The position numbers and the translations under genes are program-made. A stretch of DNA of 37,653 nt, taken from NCBI GenBank assembly GCA_001820955.1, contig MHRK01000012.1, forward strand, positions 1 to 37,653. Reading direction: 5' to 3'. Origin of the DNA: Candidatus Taylorbacteria bacterium RIFCSPHIGHO2_02_FULL_43_32b (GTDB lineage Bacteria; Patescibacteriota; Minisyncoccia; Phycocordibacterales; 2-02-FULL-43-11). The notes under the pieces were generated by a model. It was not told the DNA's origin, ran no database searches, and saw only the letters and a program-made list of their open reading frames with translations. Shown piece by piece: positions 7,037-14,393 of the stretch (the first letter of the stretch is position 1; every line of letters begins with the position of its first letter).

Positions 7037-7137
7037 TTATTGCTCCTATTCTGTTGTGTGTGTTCTATAACTCCTGGGGCAATATTACTCAACTTTGTTT
7101 GCAAAGCAAACGAAAAATGACTTTCCGTGTTTTCACA

Positions 7138-7194
7138 AAATAAACCCATACAATCCTGAAACTAAATTTGGAACCGCCAAACTAGGGTTTATTT
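7138..7194. repeat. Long inverted repeat near tRNA-Ala(UGC)
   Basis: AAATAAACCC (7138-7147) pairs with GGGTTTATTT (7185-7194), and inside it CTAAATTTGG can pair with CCAAACTAG, leaving one bulge. The right part contains AGTTTGGCGG on the minus strand, the same decamer that follows tRNA-Ala(CGC). Purpose unknown. Confidence 0.55.
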
Positions 7195-7205
7195 ACGAAC
7201 TAAAT

Positions 7206-7235
7206 GAAAAATCCGAGGCTGCTAAACCCCAGATT
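7206..7235 (-). terminator. Terminator of tRNA-Ala(UGC)
   Basis: On the minus strand AAUCUGGGG pairs with CCUCGGAUU (two G-U pairs) around an 8-nt loop, followed by UUU. It begins 11 nt after the tRNA 3' end. Confidence 0.65.
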
Positions 7236-7245
7236 TTGCTTAATT

Positions 7246-7318
7246 TGGACCCTACCGGGATCGAACCGGTCACCTCCACATTGCAAATGTGGCGCTCTAC
7301 CAGATGAGCTAAGGGCCC
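7246..7318 (-). tRNA. tRNA-Ala (anticodon UGC)
   Basis: This is a 73-nt cloverleaf. The acceptor GGGCCCU/AGGGUCC contains G3-U70, the D-arm is GCUC-AUCUGGUA-GAGC, and the anticodon arm is CCACA-UUUGCAA-UGUGG with anticodon UGC. The variable loop is AGGUG, the T-arm is ACCGG-UUCGAUC-CCGGU, and the discriminator is A. CCA is not encoded. A truncated 5' half lies immediately upstream on the same strand and ddl just before that, so all may share a transcript ending at 7206. Confidence 0.96.
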
Positions 7319-7342
7319 GTATTTAAAGTTTTTGGTGGTGAA

Positions 7343-7422
7343 CAAATGTGGCGCTCCCCGCCCGTACCGAATCGTACCATATTCGGTACGGTTCGGGCGG
7401 GTACCAACTGAGCTAACGGCCC
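7343..7422 (-). pseudogene. tRNA-Ala 5' half interrupted in the D-loop
   Basis: The minus strand reads GGGCCGU-UA-GCUC-AGUUGGUA, then a 45-nt palindrome (7357-7401), then GAGC-G-CCACA-UUUG. With the palindrome removed it is a perfect tRNA-Ala(UGC) 5' half up to mid-anticodon. It then diverges into UUCACCACC and reaches the intact tRNA. No matching 3' half is seen. The 3' tail CCACATTyGTTCACC is shared with the half at 2516-2549. Confidence 0.75.
7357..7401. repeat. 45-nt palindromic insertion
   Basis: CCCGCCCG and CGGGCGGG form the outer 8-bp stem. TACCGAAT and ATTCGGTA form the inner 8-bp stem around an 8-nt loop, with CGGTT bulged on one side. It sits exactly between the D-loop and the 3' strand of the D-stem of a tRNA half, with no target duplication visible. 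Confidence 0.75.
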
Positions 7423-7452
7423 AAAATTCAGGACAAAAGTAACAAATATACT

Positions 7453-8421
7453 TTAATCCTTCAAGGCCAAAGTAATTACGTGGTCCAAAAAATCGGTAAA
7501 ACTCTGACCTGCATGGGCTACTGCTTTCGGAATAAGTGAATGGGATGTCATACCGGGCAACGTGTTTACCTCAAGAAAATAGACCCCGCGGCGTGGGTTT
7601 ACTATAAAATCTGACCGAGAATAATGGCGAAGTCCGAGCGCCTTATGAACCAAAGCAGACGTGGTCTGTATTTGCTTTTTTTCCAACTCGGAAAAATTAC
7701 CCGGAATAATGTATTTGGTTTCATTATTGACATACTTCGCATCATAATCGTAAAAATCAGTCGAAGTCGGCGGCACTATTTCTATGGGAGCCAAGGCGTG
7801 GAACTCTTCGCCGGCAAAATTGTCTATCACCCCACAGGTCGCTTCTCTACCTTTTATAAATTCCTCTATCAAAACAGCGTCAGAATGTGAAAAGGCTTTA
7901 TCGAGTGCCTCCGCCAATTCTGCGGCATTTCCGGCAATAGATACGCCAACAGATGAACCGAGAGCAAGAGGTTTAACCACAGAAGGTTGTGGAAAAGTTT
8001 GATACAAAGAAGACACAGTATTTGGTCCAAACTCCTTCCGCTTAATGATTTTGTATAGTGGTGTTTTTATGCATTCCTTGATTAAAAATTCTTTTGTCAT
8101 CCCCTTGTTCATGGCCACTCGAGAAGGAAACGCCTTAGAGCCGGTATATTTGACGCCAAACCTATCCATCAATTCCTGCACCTGTCCGTCTTCACCATAT
8201 TCTCCATGCATAGCGTTGAACGCAACATCAATTTTCTTTAAAACATCCTTGACGTCGTGACGGATCCCGTGAATATGCCACACCGCTTTTTTATCAATAA
8301 AAACGTCGACAGGTTCATAGTGATCCGGCATATTCTTGAGAACAGCATCACCTGTATCGAGCGATACTTCATATTCACTGGACGGACCTCCACGCAAGAC
8401 GCCAACTCTCTTTTTTCTCAT
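7453..8421 (-). CDS. ddl: D-alanine--D-alanine ligase
   Basis: Ddl joins two D-alanines with ATP to make the dipeptide that ends the peptidoglycan precursor, in the cytoplasm. From the chosen start it has 322 residues, normal for the family. The N-terminal RVGVLRGGPSSEYEVS is the substrate-binding loop; VAFNAMHGEYGEDG follows. The ATP-grasp core shows SVVKPLALGSSVGVS (~150), AVLIEEFIKGREATCGV (~185) and the metal-binding FLEVNTLPGMTSHSLIPKA (~285). I prefer the ATG at 8421 over one 14 codons upstream because conservation starts there and because a strong promoter overlaps the upstream codons. The stop is ~30 nt before the tRNA-Ala fragment. Confidence 0.95.
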   Translation of the reverse strand: MRKKRVGVLRGGPSSEYEVSLDTGDAVLKNMPDHYEPVDVFIDKKAVWHIHGIRHDVKDVLKKIDVAFNAMHGEYGEDGQVQELMDRFGVKYTGSKAFPSRVAMNKGMTKEFLIKECIKTPLYKIIKRKEFGPNTVSSLYQTFPQPSVVKPLALGSSVGVSIAGNAAELAEALDKAFSHSDAVLIEEFIKGREATCGVIDNFAGEEFHALAPIEIVPPTSTDFYDYDAKYVNNETKYIIPGNFSELEKKQIQTTSALVHKALGLRHYSRSDFIVNPRRGVYFLEVNTLPGMTSHSLIPKAVAHAGQSFTDFLDHVITLALKD

Positions 8422-8427
8422 TGCCCC

Positions 8428-8456
8428 ATTATAGAAAATATATCTCACCCGGACAA
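8428..8456 (-). promoter_or_regulatory. Promoter of ddl, leaderless type
   Basis: On the minus strand TTGTCC, a 17-nt spacer and a perfect TATAAT are followed after only six bases by the ATG of ddl. Transcription would begin at or next to the start codon. Confidence 0.7.
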
Positions 8457-8690
8457 CTCGCACTTATGCTAAATAGCATCGTCCTTGCGAGCTAGAATTT
8501 ATGTTGCAAAAAAGGATACTAAAATTTGTTGGCTTAACTCAAAATACGACCCCAAAAGACTCTAACAAGCCGCGAAGCAAGCGATCGAAAGCAAGCGTTG
8601 TATGAGCCAATATCAAACTGCGATTCGTCCCTCGGCCATACATAATGAAAATTCTCCCCTATCTTATTAGTTAAAACACTCAAAAATTTC

Positions 8691-8732
8691 TCACTCATTT
8701 TAACATAGCTATAGCTATGTTAAAATGAGTGA
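8691..8732. repeat. Perfect 42-bp palindrome
   Basis: The sequence is perfectly self-complementary about the centre AGCTA/TAGCT, with arms ending TCACTCATTTTAACATAGC. A near copy lies at 8839-8878. The region 8457-9077 between ddl and uvrC has no convincing gene. It holds these two palindromes, a direct repeat AACGACTTACTC (about 8816 and 8833) and a plus-strand terminator. A 54-codon frame ending near 9075 runs through the terminator and is not credible. Confidence 0.85.
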
Positions 8733-8838
8733 CCATAAGCAACAACATTTAATGAATTTAGTTAATGGCAACCTTTTGCGCTTATTTTACTTGATTATGG
8801 CGATTCAACAAAGTGAACGACTTACTCTGTAAACGACT

Positions 8839-8878
8839 TACTCATTTTAAGAAAGCTGTAGCTATCTTAAAATGAGTA
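8839..8878. repeat. Imperfect 40-bp palindrome, second copy
   Basis: It shares the arms CTCATTTTAA...TTAAAATGAG with the palindrome at 8691-8732 and has two mismatched pairs. Same-family sites 148 bp apart could be a two-site operator or small mobile hairpins. Confidence 0.75.
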
Positions 8879-8980
8879 GGTGTAAATTAGTCTGCGAGAG
8901 CAACTAATGCCCATTGAATATTTATTTGAATGTATGGTTCCGCGCACCAAAGAACATGTCCCTATCGGAACTTTAAAATT

Positions 8981-9007
8981 AAACAAAGTGTTTTACTTTG
9001 TTTTTTT
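8981..9007 (+). terminator. Intrinsic terminator on the plus strand
   Basis: AAACAAAGT and ACTTTGTTT pair around GTTTT and run into seven T. No convincing plus-strand gene precedes it, so it may end an unannotated small transcript from the palindrome region. Confidence 0.6.
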
Positions 9008-9077
9008 CGCGAATTATATTCACGCCAACCACTTCTTGCAGTTGGTAATGTGTTTGAATAACATACTGCGATTTTAG

Positions 9078-10355
9078 TCATACAAAATTTCTTCGGCTAA
9101 TCTTTCGAAATCTGTTTACGGCAAACCTGTGCGCCTCCGCATTAATGCTTATGATGCTATTTTTCAAATGTTTGAAATCATTGACGTCACCTGCTAACTC
9201 TTTAGCCCTATGTCTTTCGTCTTTCACAACGGACACGATTTTTATTTTCGGCGCAAGCTTTTTTACGACAGACACAGCGGCATTTAACTGGAGAGTACCT
9301 CCATCAATAACCATTAAGTCGGGATAAATCCACTCCGCATGCGCCATTCGCCTTGTAAGAATTTCTCTGAGAGATCCAACGTCGTCTCCTTCGACCGCGG
9401 TTTTAATTTTAAATACCCGGTACTCTCCCTTTTCAAAATTGCCGTCCACAGAAACAACCATCACCCCCCGCGCATTCTTACCTGAAAAATGCGCAACATC
9501 GTAAGCCTCCACCCGGAAAGACGTGCCGTCTTTTGTTGGCGTTGAGAAACTTAAATTTTGTCCATATTTCCCATTAGCCTTTATCATTGCCACGTCCCGA
9601 ATGTGCGTCAGCGCAAAAAGCTTTTTTTTGACATCGGCGGCCATTTCAAATAATTCTTTGGCGGCAAGATTATTCATCTCGACTTCCAGGTCTTTAACAA
9701 CCCGCTCCATTTTTCCTTCAAATAAATTTTTTATGTTTCGAATAGTTTGGGCGTAATCCTCCTTCGATATTTCTCCCGTACACACACCGGGGCAAAGACC
9801 TATATGCCGATTGAAGCATGGGCGACAATCTCGTCCCTTTTTCTTTTGTATTTCGCATGGCACGCATTTGGGGTCGCGATACGGAAACACTTGACGGATA
9901 AATTTGAGCGCCCCTTGCAAGGCACCAGCGTTTGGAAACGGACCGAAAATGTATTTGTATTTATCGTTAAGCTTTGAATTTATGAGACTCAGTTCCCTGC
10001 CTCGGACGGTAAATATTTGCGGATATTTTTCATTTGTAATAACAACATTGTTAAAAGTTTTGTCATCTTTTTCATCAACGTTATATGCAGGCTGGTGTCG
10101 CTTAATCAAAATTGCTTCCCTTATAATAGCTTCCAACACTGAACCTGTTTTTTCGACTGACAAAGAGGATGATTTTGCGACCATGTCGACAATTCTAAAA
10201 CCCCTCGTATCAATAAGATTAGTTAGGAAATAACTGCGAACACGATCCCGTAATGATGTCGCTCGCCCAATATAAAGAACACTCTTCCCTCTTTTGAAGA
10301 AATAAATACCGGGGCAGTCCGGCAAATTAAGCTTTTTTAAACTTTCGACTTTCAT
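9078..10355 (-). CDS. uvrC: Excinuclease ABC subunit C, short form
   Basis: UvrC makes both incisions beside a UvrB-marked lesion in nucleotide excision repair. From the chosen ATG it has 425 residues. Domains in order are a GIY-YIG nuclease (CPGIYFF near 15, SVLYIGRATSLRDRV), a cysteine cluster CVPCxxxKKKGRDCRPC typical of iron-sulfur or metal-binding UvrC, a UVR motif and the RNase H-like nuclease with AYDVAHFSG (~285), LMVIDGG (~348) and a histidine in AEAHRFAVNRFR (~407), the D-D-H triad. It stops there, so the C-terminal helix-hairpin-helix region of ~600-residue UvrC proteins is absent. The ATG at 10355 is preferred to an upstream TTG because a promoter overlaps the first codons. Confidence 0.93.
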   Translation of the reverse strand: MKVESLKKLNLPDCPGIYFFKRGKSVLYIGRATSLRDRVRSYFLTNLIDTRGFRIVDMVAKSSSLSVEKTGSVLEAIIREAILIKRHQPAYNVDEKDDKTFNNVVITNEKYPQIFTVRGRELSLINSKLNDKYKYIFGPFPNAGALQGALKFIRQVFPYRDPKCVPCEIQKKKGRDCRPCFNRHIGLCPGVCTGEISKEDYAQTIRNIKNLFEGKMERVVKDLEVEMNNLAAKELFEMAADVKKKLFALTHIRDVAMIKANGKYGQNLSFSTPTKDGTSFRVEAYDVAHFSGKNARGVMVVSVDGNFEKGEYRVFKIKTAVEGDDVGSLREILTRRMAHAEWIYPDLMVIDGGTLQLNAAVSVVKKLAPKIKIVSVVKDERHRAKELAGDVNDFKHLKNSIISINAEAHRFAVNRFRKISRRNFV

Positions 10356-10362
10356 TTTTAAA

Positions 10363-10391
10363 ATACTATTACACGAATTTGAAATATCCAA
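10363..10391 (-). promoter_or_regulatory. Promoter of uvrC, leaderless type
   Basis: TTGGAT, a 17-nt spacer and TAGTAT lie on the minus strand, with the ATG 7 nt after the -10 box. No Shine-Dalgarno can fit, so a leaderless mRNA is likely. Confidence 0.6.
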
Positions 10392-10456
10392 CAGGCAGAG
10401 GCATGATCAAACTATTCTTGCCTAAAAGTCGCACGTTGTGCTACAGTTGAAAAAGT

Positions 10457-10654
10457 TTGAACAACTGCCAAATTATGAGACATTGCCAAGACATTGAGCA
10501 GGATGGAAAAGTTGACCGAGACGCCCATCTTAAACTTCAAGTCGCCATCCTCGAAGCACAGAAGGTAGAGCCGGCACTAATTTCGAGATGGACAGATTTC
10601 ACAAAATACTCGTTCCCAGAGAGATGCGAACCTTTTGCGTTTTGCTTCTGGTAG
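10457..10654 (+). CDS. Small hypothetical protein or small RNA
   Basis: A 65-residue frame (59 if started at its second Met) lies alone on the plus strand between uvrC and uvrA. It has its own promoter (TTGCCT at 10418-10423, 18-nt spacer, TACAGT at 10442-10447), and its stop codon touches a strong terminator. The peptide has no known motif and ends in an aromatic stretch FAFCFW. The complete transcription unit of about 220 nt is better supported than the protein itself; a small RNA is an equal possibility. Confidence 0.4.
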   Translation: MNNCQIMRHCQDIEQDGKVDRDAHLKLQVAILEAQKVEPALISRWTDFTKYSFPERCEPFAFCFW

Positions 10655-10678
10655 CCGAGCCCCCGGGCTCGGCTTTTT
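10653..10678 (+). terminator. Strong intrinsic terminator
   Basis: AGCCGAGCCC and GGGCTCGGCT form a perfect 10-bp GC-rich stem followed by TTTTT on the plus strand. It ends the small plus-strand unit and meets the uvrA stop codon convergently. Confidence 0.88.
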
Positions 10679-13280
10679 AAAATCTCAAAGCCTTTTTTAA
10701 ATACTTTCCCGTATGTGATTTGCTATTATTCGCAACCTCTTCCGGCGTACCCTTTGCGACAATATTGCCTCCACCTTCCCCTCCGTCCGGACCAAAATCA
10801 ATAATGTAATCAGCTGATTTTATGATATCCATATTGTGTTCAATTAGAACAACAGTATTGCCTTTATCCACGAGCTTCTCCAAAATCTCAATCAATTTTT
10901 TAACATCCTCGTAATGAAGTCCTATGGTCGGTTCGTCGAGCAAATATATTGTTTTTTGCAAATGAGTGCGGTACAGCTCCGATGAAATTTTGACCCTTTG
11001 CGCCTCTCCCCCCGAAAGCGTGGTGGCCGACTGTCCAAGCTCCAAATATCCAAGCCCGACCTCGTTTAAAGTTTTCAGCCGATCGGAAACGGCTGGAATA
11101 TCTTCAAAAAAATGCATGGCCTCCTCAATTGTCATGTGCAAAACATCATAGACATTTTTCTTTTTGTACTTGACTTCAAGTGTTTCCTTCATAAAGCGCT
11201 TGCCGTTACAGACTTCGCAGGTCACATAAACGGTTGGCAAAAAATGCATTTCAACGGCAATCTCCCCGTTCCCTTGGCAAGCCTCGCATCGTCCACCTTT
11301 CACATTAAAAGAAAAACGACTGGCTTTGTATCCTCTTACCCTCGCCTCTTCCGTTTCGGCAAAAAGTTCCCTGATAAATGTCCACGCTCCGGTGTACGTC
11401 GCGGGGTTTGATCGCGGAGTTCGGCCGATTGCCGACTGGTCAATTAAAATTGTCCTTCCGGCGTATTCCGTACCCGTAAAACTTCCGCAGTTGTAAATAT
11501 TGGCGCTTCTGTGCCTTTTTTCAAAACGCGCCAGCAAGTTTCTGTGAAGAATTTCGTACATAAAAGACGATTTGCCGCTGCCGGAAACGCCCGTGATGGC
11601 AACAAGTTTGCCAAGAGGCACATCAACATTAAGATTTTTTATGTTAAAAATATTCCCGCCCCTTATTTTAATGACACCAGATTCATTCTCTCTTCTCTTT
11701 GCGGGACTTTGGATTACTTCCTCCCCCCGTAAATATTTTAAAGTCAATGAATTATTAAGCGGCTTCTTGGCGGTCAGTAAATCCTCGAGCCATCCGCTGG
11801 CTACGATTTCTCCTCCATGAACTCCCGCTTTTGGTCCGATATCGACGATGTAGTCAGAAGCAAAAATCGTATCCTCGTCATGTTCGACAACAATAATGGT
11901 GTTGCCTAAATCCCTCAAATTAAGCAAAGTTTTTATCAGCCTGTCGTTATCTCTTGCGTGAAGACCGATTGTAGGCTCGTCCAAAACATAAAGCGCGCCC
12001 ACAAGACCGGACCCCAATTGTGATGCCAATCGAATACGCTGGGCCTCTCCTCCCGACAATGTATTGGCACGTCTGTTTAAGGAAAGATACTCAATACCAA
12101 CATCAAGCATAAACTTAAGACGGGCATCGATTTCCTTCAACACTACTTTTGCTATTTCTCTCTCTTTGGCCGATAACTTTACAGAGTCGAAAAATTTTTT
12201 TGCTCCGGCTATCGACAAGGCAGTCAAATCTAGAATATTTAGTCCTTTATTATCCCCTTTTTCCCCCAATCGCACGGAAAGAGCCTCTTCGCGCAATCTT
12301 GCTCCGTGACATTTCTGACACTCATCGAGACTCCAAACGTTGGCAGTACCAAGACCATGGCACTCCGGGCACGCGCCGTAGGGAGAATTGAACGAAAAAA
12401 GCCTCGGCTCAATTTCGGGAAAAGAAAACCCGTCGTATGGGCACATGAATTTCGCCGATATCAATTTCTCTTCGTTATTCGGCAATTCAACCTTGAGCAA
12501 ACCGCCGCTTTCTGACAGAGCCTTCTCTACCGCTTCAGAAAGCCTGAGTCTTAGATCGTCATTCGTTTTTGGCAATTCGCTTACAAAAAATTCATCGACT
12601 AACGCGTCGATTGAGTGCTTTTTGTTTTTATCCAAAATTATTTGTTCCCTTAGCTTCTTACTTACTCCATCTACTTTAACGGAAGAATAACCCCTGCCCA
12701 AAAGATCATAGAGCAGTTGGTAATACTCACCCTTACGGCCAACCACGACCGGAGCGTATATTTTAATTTTTTCATCGTTATAGGAAACTCCGGCAACCGC
12801 CTTGCTTCCACGCTCAAAATCAATATTTTGCACATACGAAAGAATCGTTTCCAAAATTTCCTCGTTCGATAATTTCTTTATTTCCCTGTCACAAATGAGA
12901 CAGTGCGGCTTCCCAACCCTGGCATACAAAATTCGGAGGTAATCGTATATTTCGGTAATTGTAGCTACTGTCGAACGCGGATTGTTTGAGCGCGATTTCT
13001 GGTCGATAGAAATTGCCGGACTTAAACCCTGTATTTCGTCAACATCGGGTTTTGGCATTTGATTCAAAAATTGTCTGGCATACGCCGAAAGAGACTCCAC
13101 ATATCGGCGCTGACCTTCAGCAAATATCGTATCAAAGGCCAACGAAGATTTGCCGCTTCCCGAAAGACCGGTAAAAACAACCATCTTGTCGCGTGGCATG
13201 GAAACTGTAATATTTTTCAGATTATGGGTTCTTGCCCCTTTAACAATTATCTGATTTTCATGTTTTTTTTCAGTTTTCAT
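10677..13280 (-). CDS. uvrA: Excinuclease ABC subunit A
   Basis: UvrA is the damage-sensing ATPase that loads UvrB. From the chosen ATG it has 867 residues, somewhat shorter than the usual ~940. It has two ABC modules. The first has Walker [13 protein letters not shown] (~39), a zinc site beginning CLIC (~123), a CPECxG zinc module and signature [14 protein letters not shown] (~410) with [14 protein letters not shown]. The second has Walker [11 protein letters not shown] (~563), the zinc finger CEACQGNGE...CEVCNG (~665) and signature [12 protein letters not shown] (~755) with [14 protein letters not shown]. The ATG at 13280 is chosen because the family consensus begins there; 23 upstream codons are non-conserved. 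A TGT-TATTCT extended -10 lies 12 nt upstream. Confidence 0.96.
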   Translation of the reverse strand: MKTEKKHENQIIVKGARTHNLKNITVSMPRDKMVVFTGLSGSGKSSLAFDTIFAEGQRRYVESLSAYARQFLNQMPKPDVDEIQGLSPAISIDQKSRSNNPRSTVATITEIYDYLRILYARVGKPHCLICDREIKKLSNEEILETILSYVQNIDFERGSKAVAGVSYNDEKIKIYAPVVVGRKGEYYQLLYDLLGRGYSSVKVDGVSKKLREQIILDKNKKHSIDALVDEFFVSELPKTNDDLRLRLSEAVEKALSESGGLLKVELPNNEEKLISAKFMCPYDGFSFPEIEPRLFSFNSPYGACPECHGLGTANVWSLDECQKCHGARLREEALSVRLGEKGDNKGLNILDLTALSIAGAKKFFDSVKLSAKEREIAKVVLKEIDARLKFMLDVGIEYLSLNRRANTLSGGEAQRIRLASQLGSGLVGALYVLDEPTIGLHARDNDRLIKTLLNLRDLGNTIIVVEHDEDTIFASDYIVDIGPKAGVHGGEIVASGWLEDLLTAKKPLNNSLTLKYLRGEEVIQSPAKRRENESGVIKIRGGNIFNIKNLNVDVPLGKLVAITGVSGSGKSSFMYEILHRNLLARFEKRHRSANIYNCGSFTGTEYAGRTILIDQSAIGRTPRSNPATYTGAWTFIRELFAETEEARVRGYKASRFSFNVKGGRCEACQGNGEIAVEMHFLPTVYVTCEVCNGKRFMKETLEVKYKKKNVYDVLHMTIEEAMHFFEDIPAVSDRLKTLNEVGLGYLELGQSATTLSGGEAQRVKISSELYRTHLQKTIYLLDEPTIGLHYEDVKKLIEILEKLVDKGNTVVLIEHNMDIIKSADYIIDFGPDGGEGGGNIVAKGTPEEVANNSKSHTGKYLKKALRF

Positions 13281-13384
13281 TTTGTACGATTTAGAATAAC
13301 ATATGACCCCAATGGTTTGCCCATAGGGTTGGTAAATAAATATTACCATAAAACCGCCGAAAAGACAGACTTCAAAAATACATC

Positions 13385-13403
13385 AAAAAAAAGCCGCTTT
13401 TTT
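13385..13403. terminator. Weak terminator after the response regulator
   Basis: AAAAAAGC and GCTTTTTT form a short hairpin with T-runs on both strands, 12 nt beyond the response-regulator stop. It could separate that gene from uvrA. Confidence 0.4.
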
Positions 13404-13414
13404 GCTATTTGATA

Positions 13415-13804
13415 CTACTTCACACCGAGCACTCTTTTAGCCTCAGCAACTATTTCATCCAAATTTACCGTGGCCTTGATTAGAAAACTTATTGCACCCA
13501 ATTGCTTACCCTTTTCGATGTCATCCTTCTGGCTTAAGTTTGAAAGAATAACAACCGGAATATCTTTTGTAATGGGGTCATCTTTCAAAACCTTCAAAAT
13601 TTCGAACCCTCCCAAACCGGGCAATAAAATATCGAGCAGTATTATATCCGGCTTTTCATCTTGAGCGATTTTAATCGCTTGCTCACCCGTTGCCGCGCTG
13701 AACAAACTGGCGCCAAGACCGCCAAAACGCTGTCCAATAAGGCCTGAAAGAAAGGCGTCATCTTCAACCCACAAAATCTTTTTACCTGCTAGAGTCTTAT
13801 CCAT
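13415..13804 (-). CDS. Single-domain response regulator
   Basis: This 129-residue protein is a stand-alone CheY-like receiver. It shows the acidic pair in KILWVEDD, the phospho-acceptor aspartate in ILLDILLPG, the conserved hydroxyl residue in VVILSN and the lysine in FLIKA. No output domain is attached, so it must act through a partner; no histidine kinase is in the window. It lies between uvrA and uvrB on the same strand but with its own intergenic spaces and terminators, so the position does not prove a DNA-repair link. Confidence 0.92.
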   Translation of the reverse strand: MDKTLAGKKILWVEDDAFLSGLIGQRFGGLGASLFSAATGEQAIKIAQDEKPDIILLDILLPGLGGFEILKVLKDDPITKDIPVVILSNLSQKDDIEKGKQLGAISFLIKATVNLDEIVAEAKRVLGVK

Positions 13805-13985
13805 TCCGAGTTACAAAACGGCATTGCTCCATACGGAGATGCTCATTTTTTCATATTTTAACTTTTTATAAAATCGACACCTGCCAATCGCGCCATTTGG
13901 CGCCAACAGCATTAATTTAAACTTCACGGCTTTATTTTATCAAATTTCTTTACTTATTGCGTCAAGCCTCTGTTGACAACTTTTT

Positions 13986-14013
13986 AATAAAAAGGCCGTC
14001 CTAAAACGGCCTT
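13986..14013 (-). terminator. Terminator after the uvrB unit
   Basis: AAGGCCGT and ACGGCCTT pair around a 6-nt loop, and the minus strand continues with TTTTTATT. It lies 60 nt after the small gene that follows uvrB. The rest of 13805-13985 shows nothing I can name. Confidence 0.75.
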
Positions 14014-14073
14014 GATAAGGGGTTTGAAAGCAGAAATCAAAAAAATACCCTTCTTTTTTTGACGTAGAATTCT

Positions 14074-14373
14074 CTACGATCGCGATTTCACATCGGAAAA
14101 ACTGGCCGAAATCACGGAGCTCTCCCTCACTGCATTTTTGTAGAGTGAGTCCCACTCTCTGACTGAAGCTTCTCGAGTACGAGTAAACCTAACAAAATGC
14201 TCGAAAACATTTTTGAGGTTCTCGTTTTCCTTACCGTTTTCGACAAAAAGAAAATTACCTCTTCTTTTCATCATTCGGCAATACTGAGGAAATGTAACTT
14301 GCTTTTCGGGGGTGAACTTTTTTGCCATAACAGATCGGCCGACAGAATAGCACGAAACTGCCGTTTCGTCCAT
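14074..14373 (-). CDS. Small basic hypothetical protein downstream of uvrB
   Basis: This 99-residue frame begins 20 nt after the uvrB stop and ends shortly before a terminator, so it is probably the last gene of the uvrB transcript. I do not recognise it. It is rich in Lys, Arg and aromatic residues, has no membrane segment, and its more gene-like part begins at Met16 (14328), MAKKFTPEKQVTFPQYC. It might bind nucleic acid, but that is only a guess from charge. Confidence 0.45.
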   Translation of the reverse strand: MDETAVSCYSVGRSVMAKKFTPEKQVTFPQYCRMMKRRGNFLFVENGKENENLKNVFEHFVRFTRTREASVREWDSLYKNAVRESSVISASFSDVKSRS

Positions 14374-14393
14374 ATTTCAAACATCCGCTATTT

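Noticed and set aside
13940-14155. Minus-strand frame of 71 codons
   Set aside because: It crosses the intrinsic terminator at 13986-14013 and overlaps the better-placed frame after uvrB.
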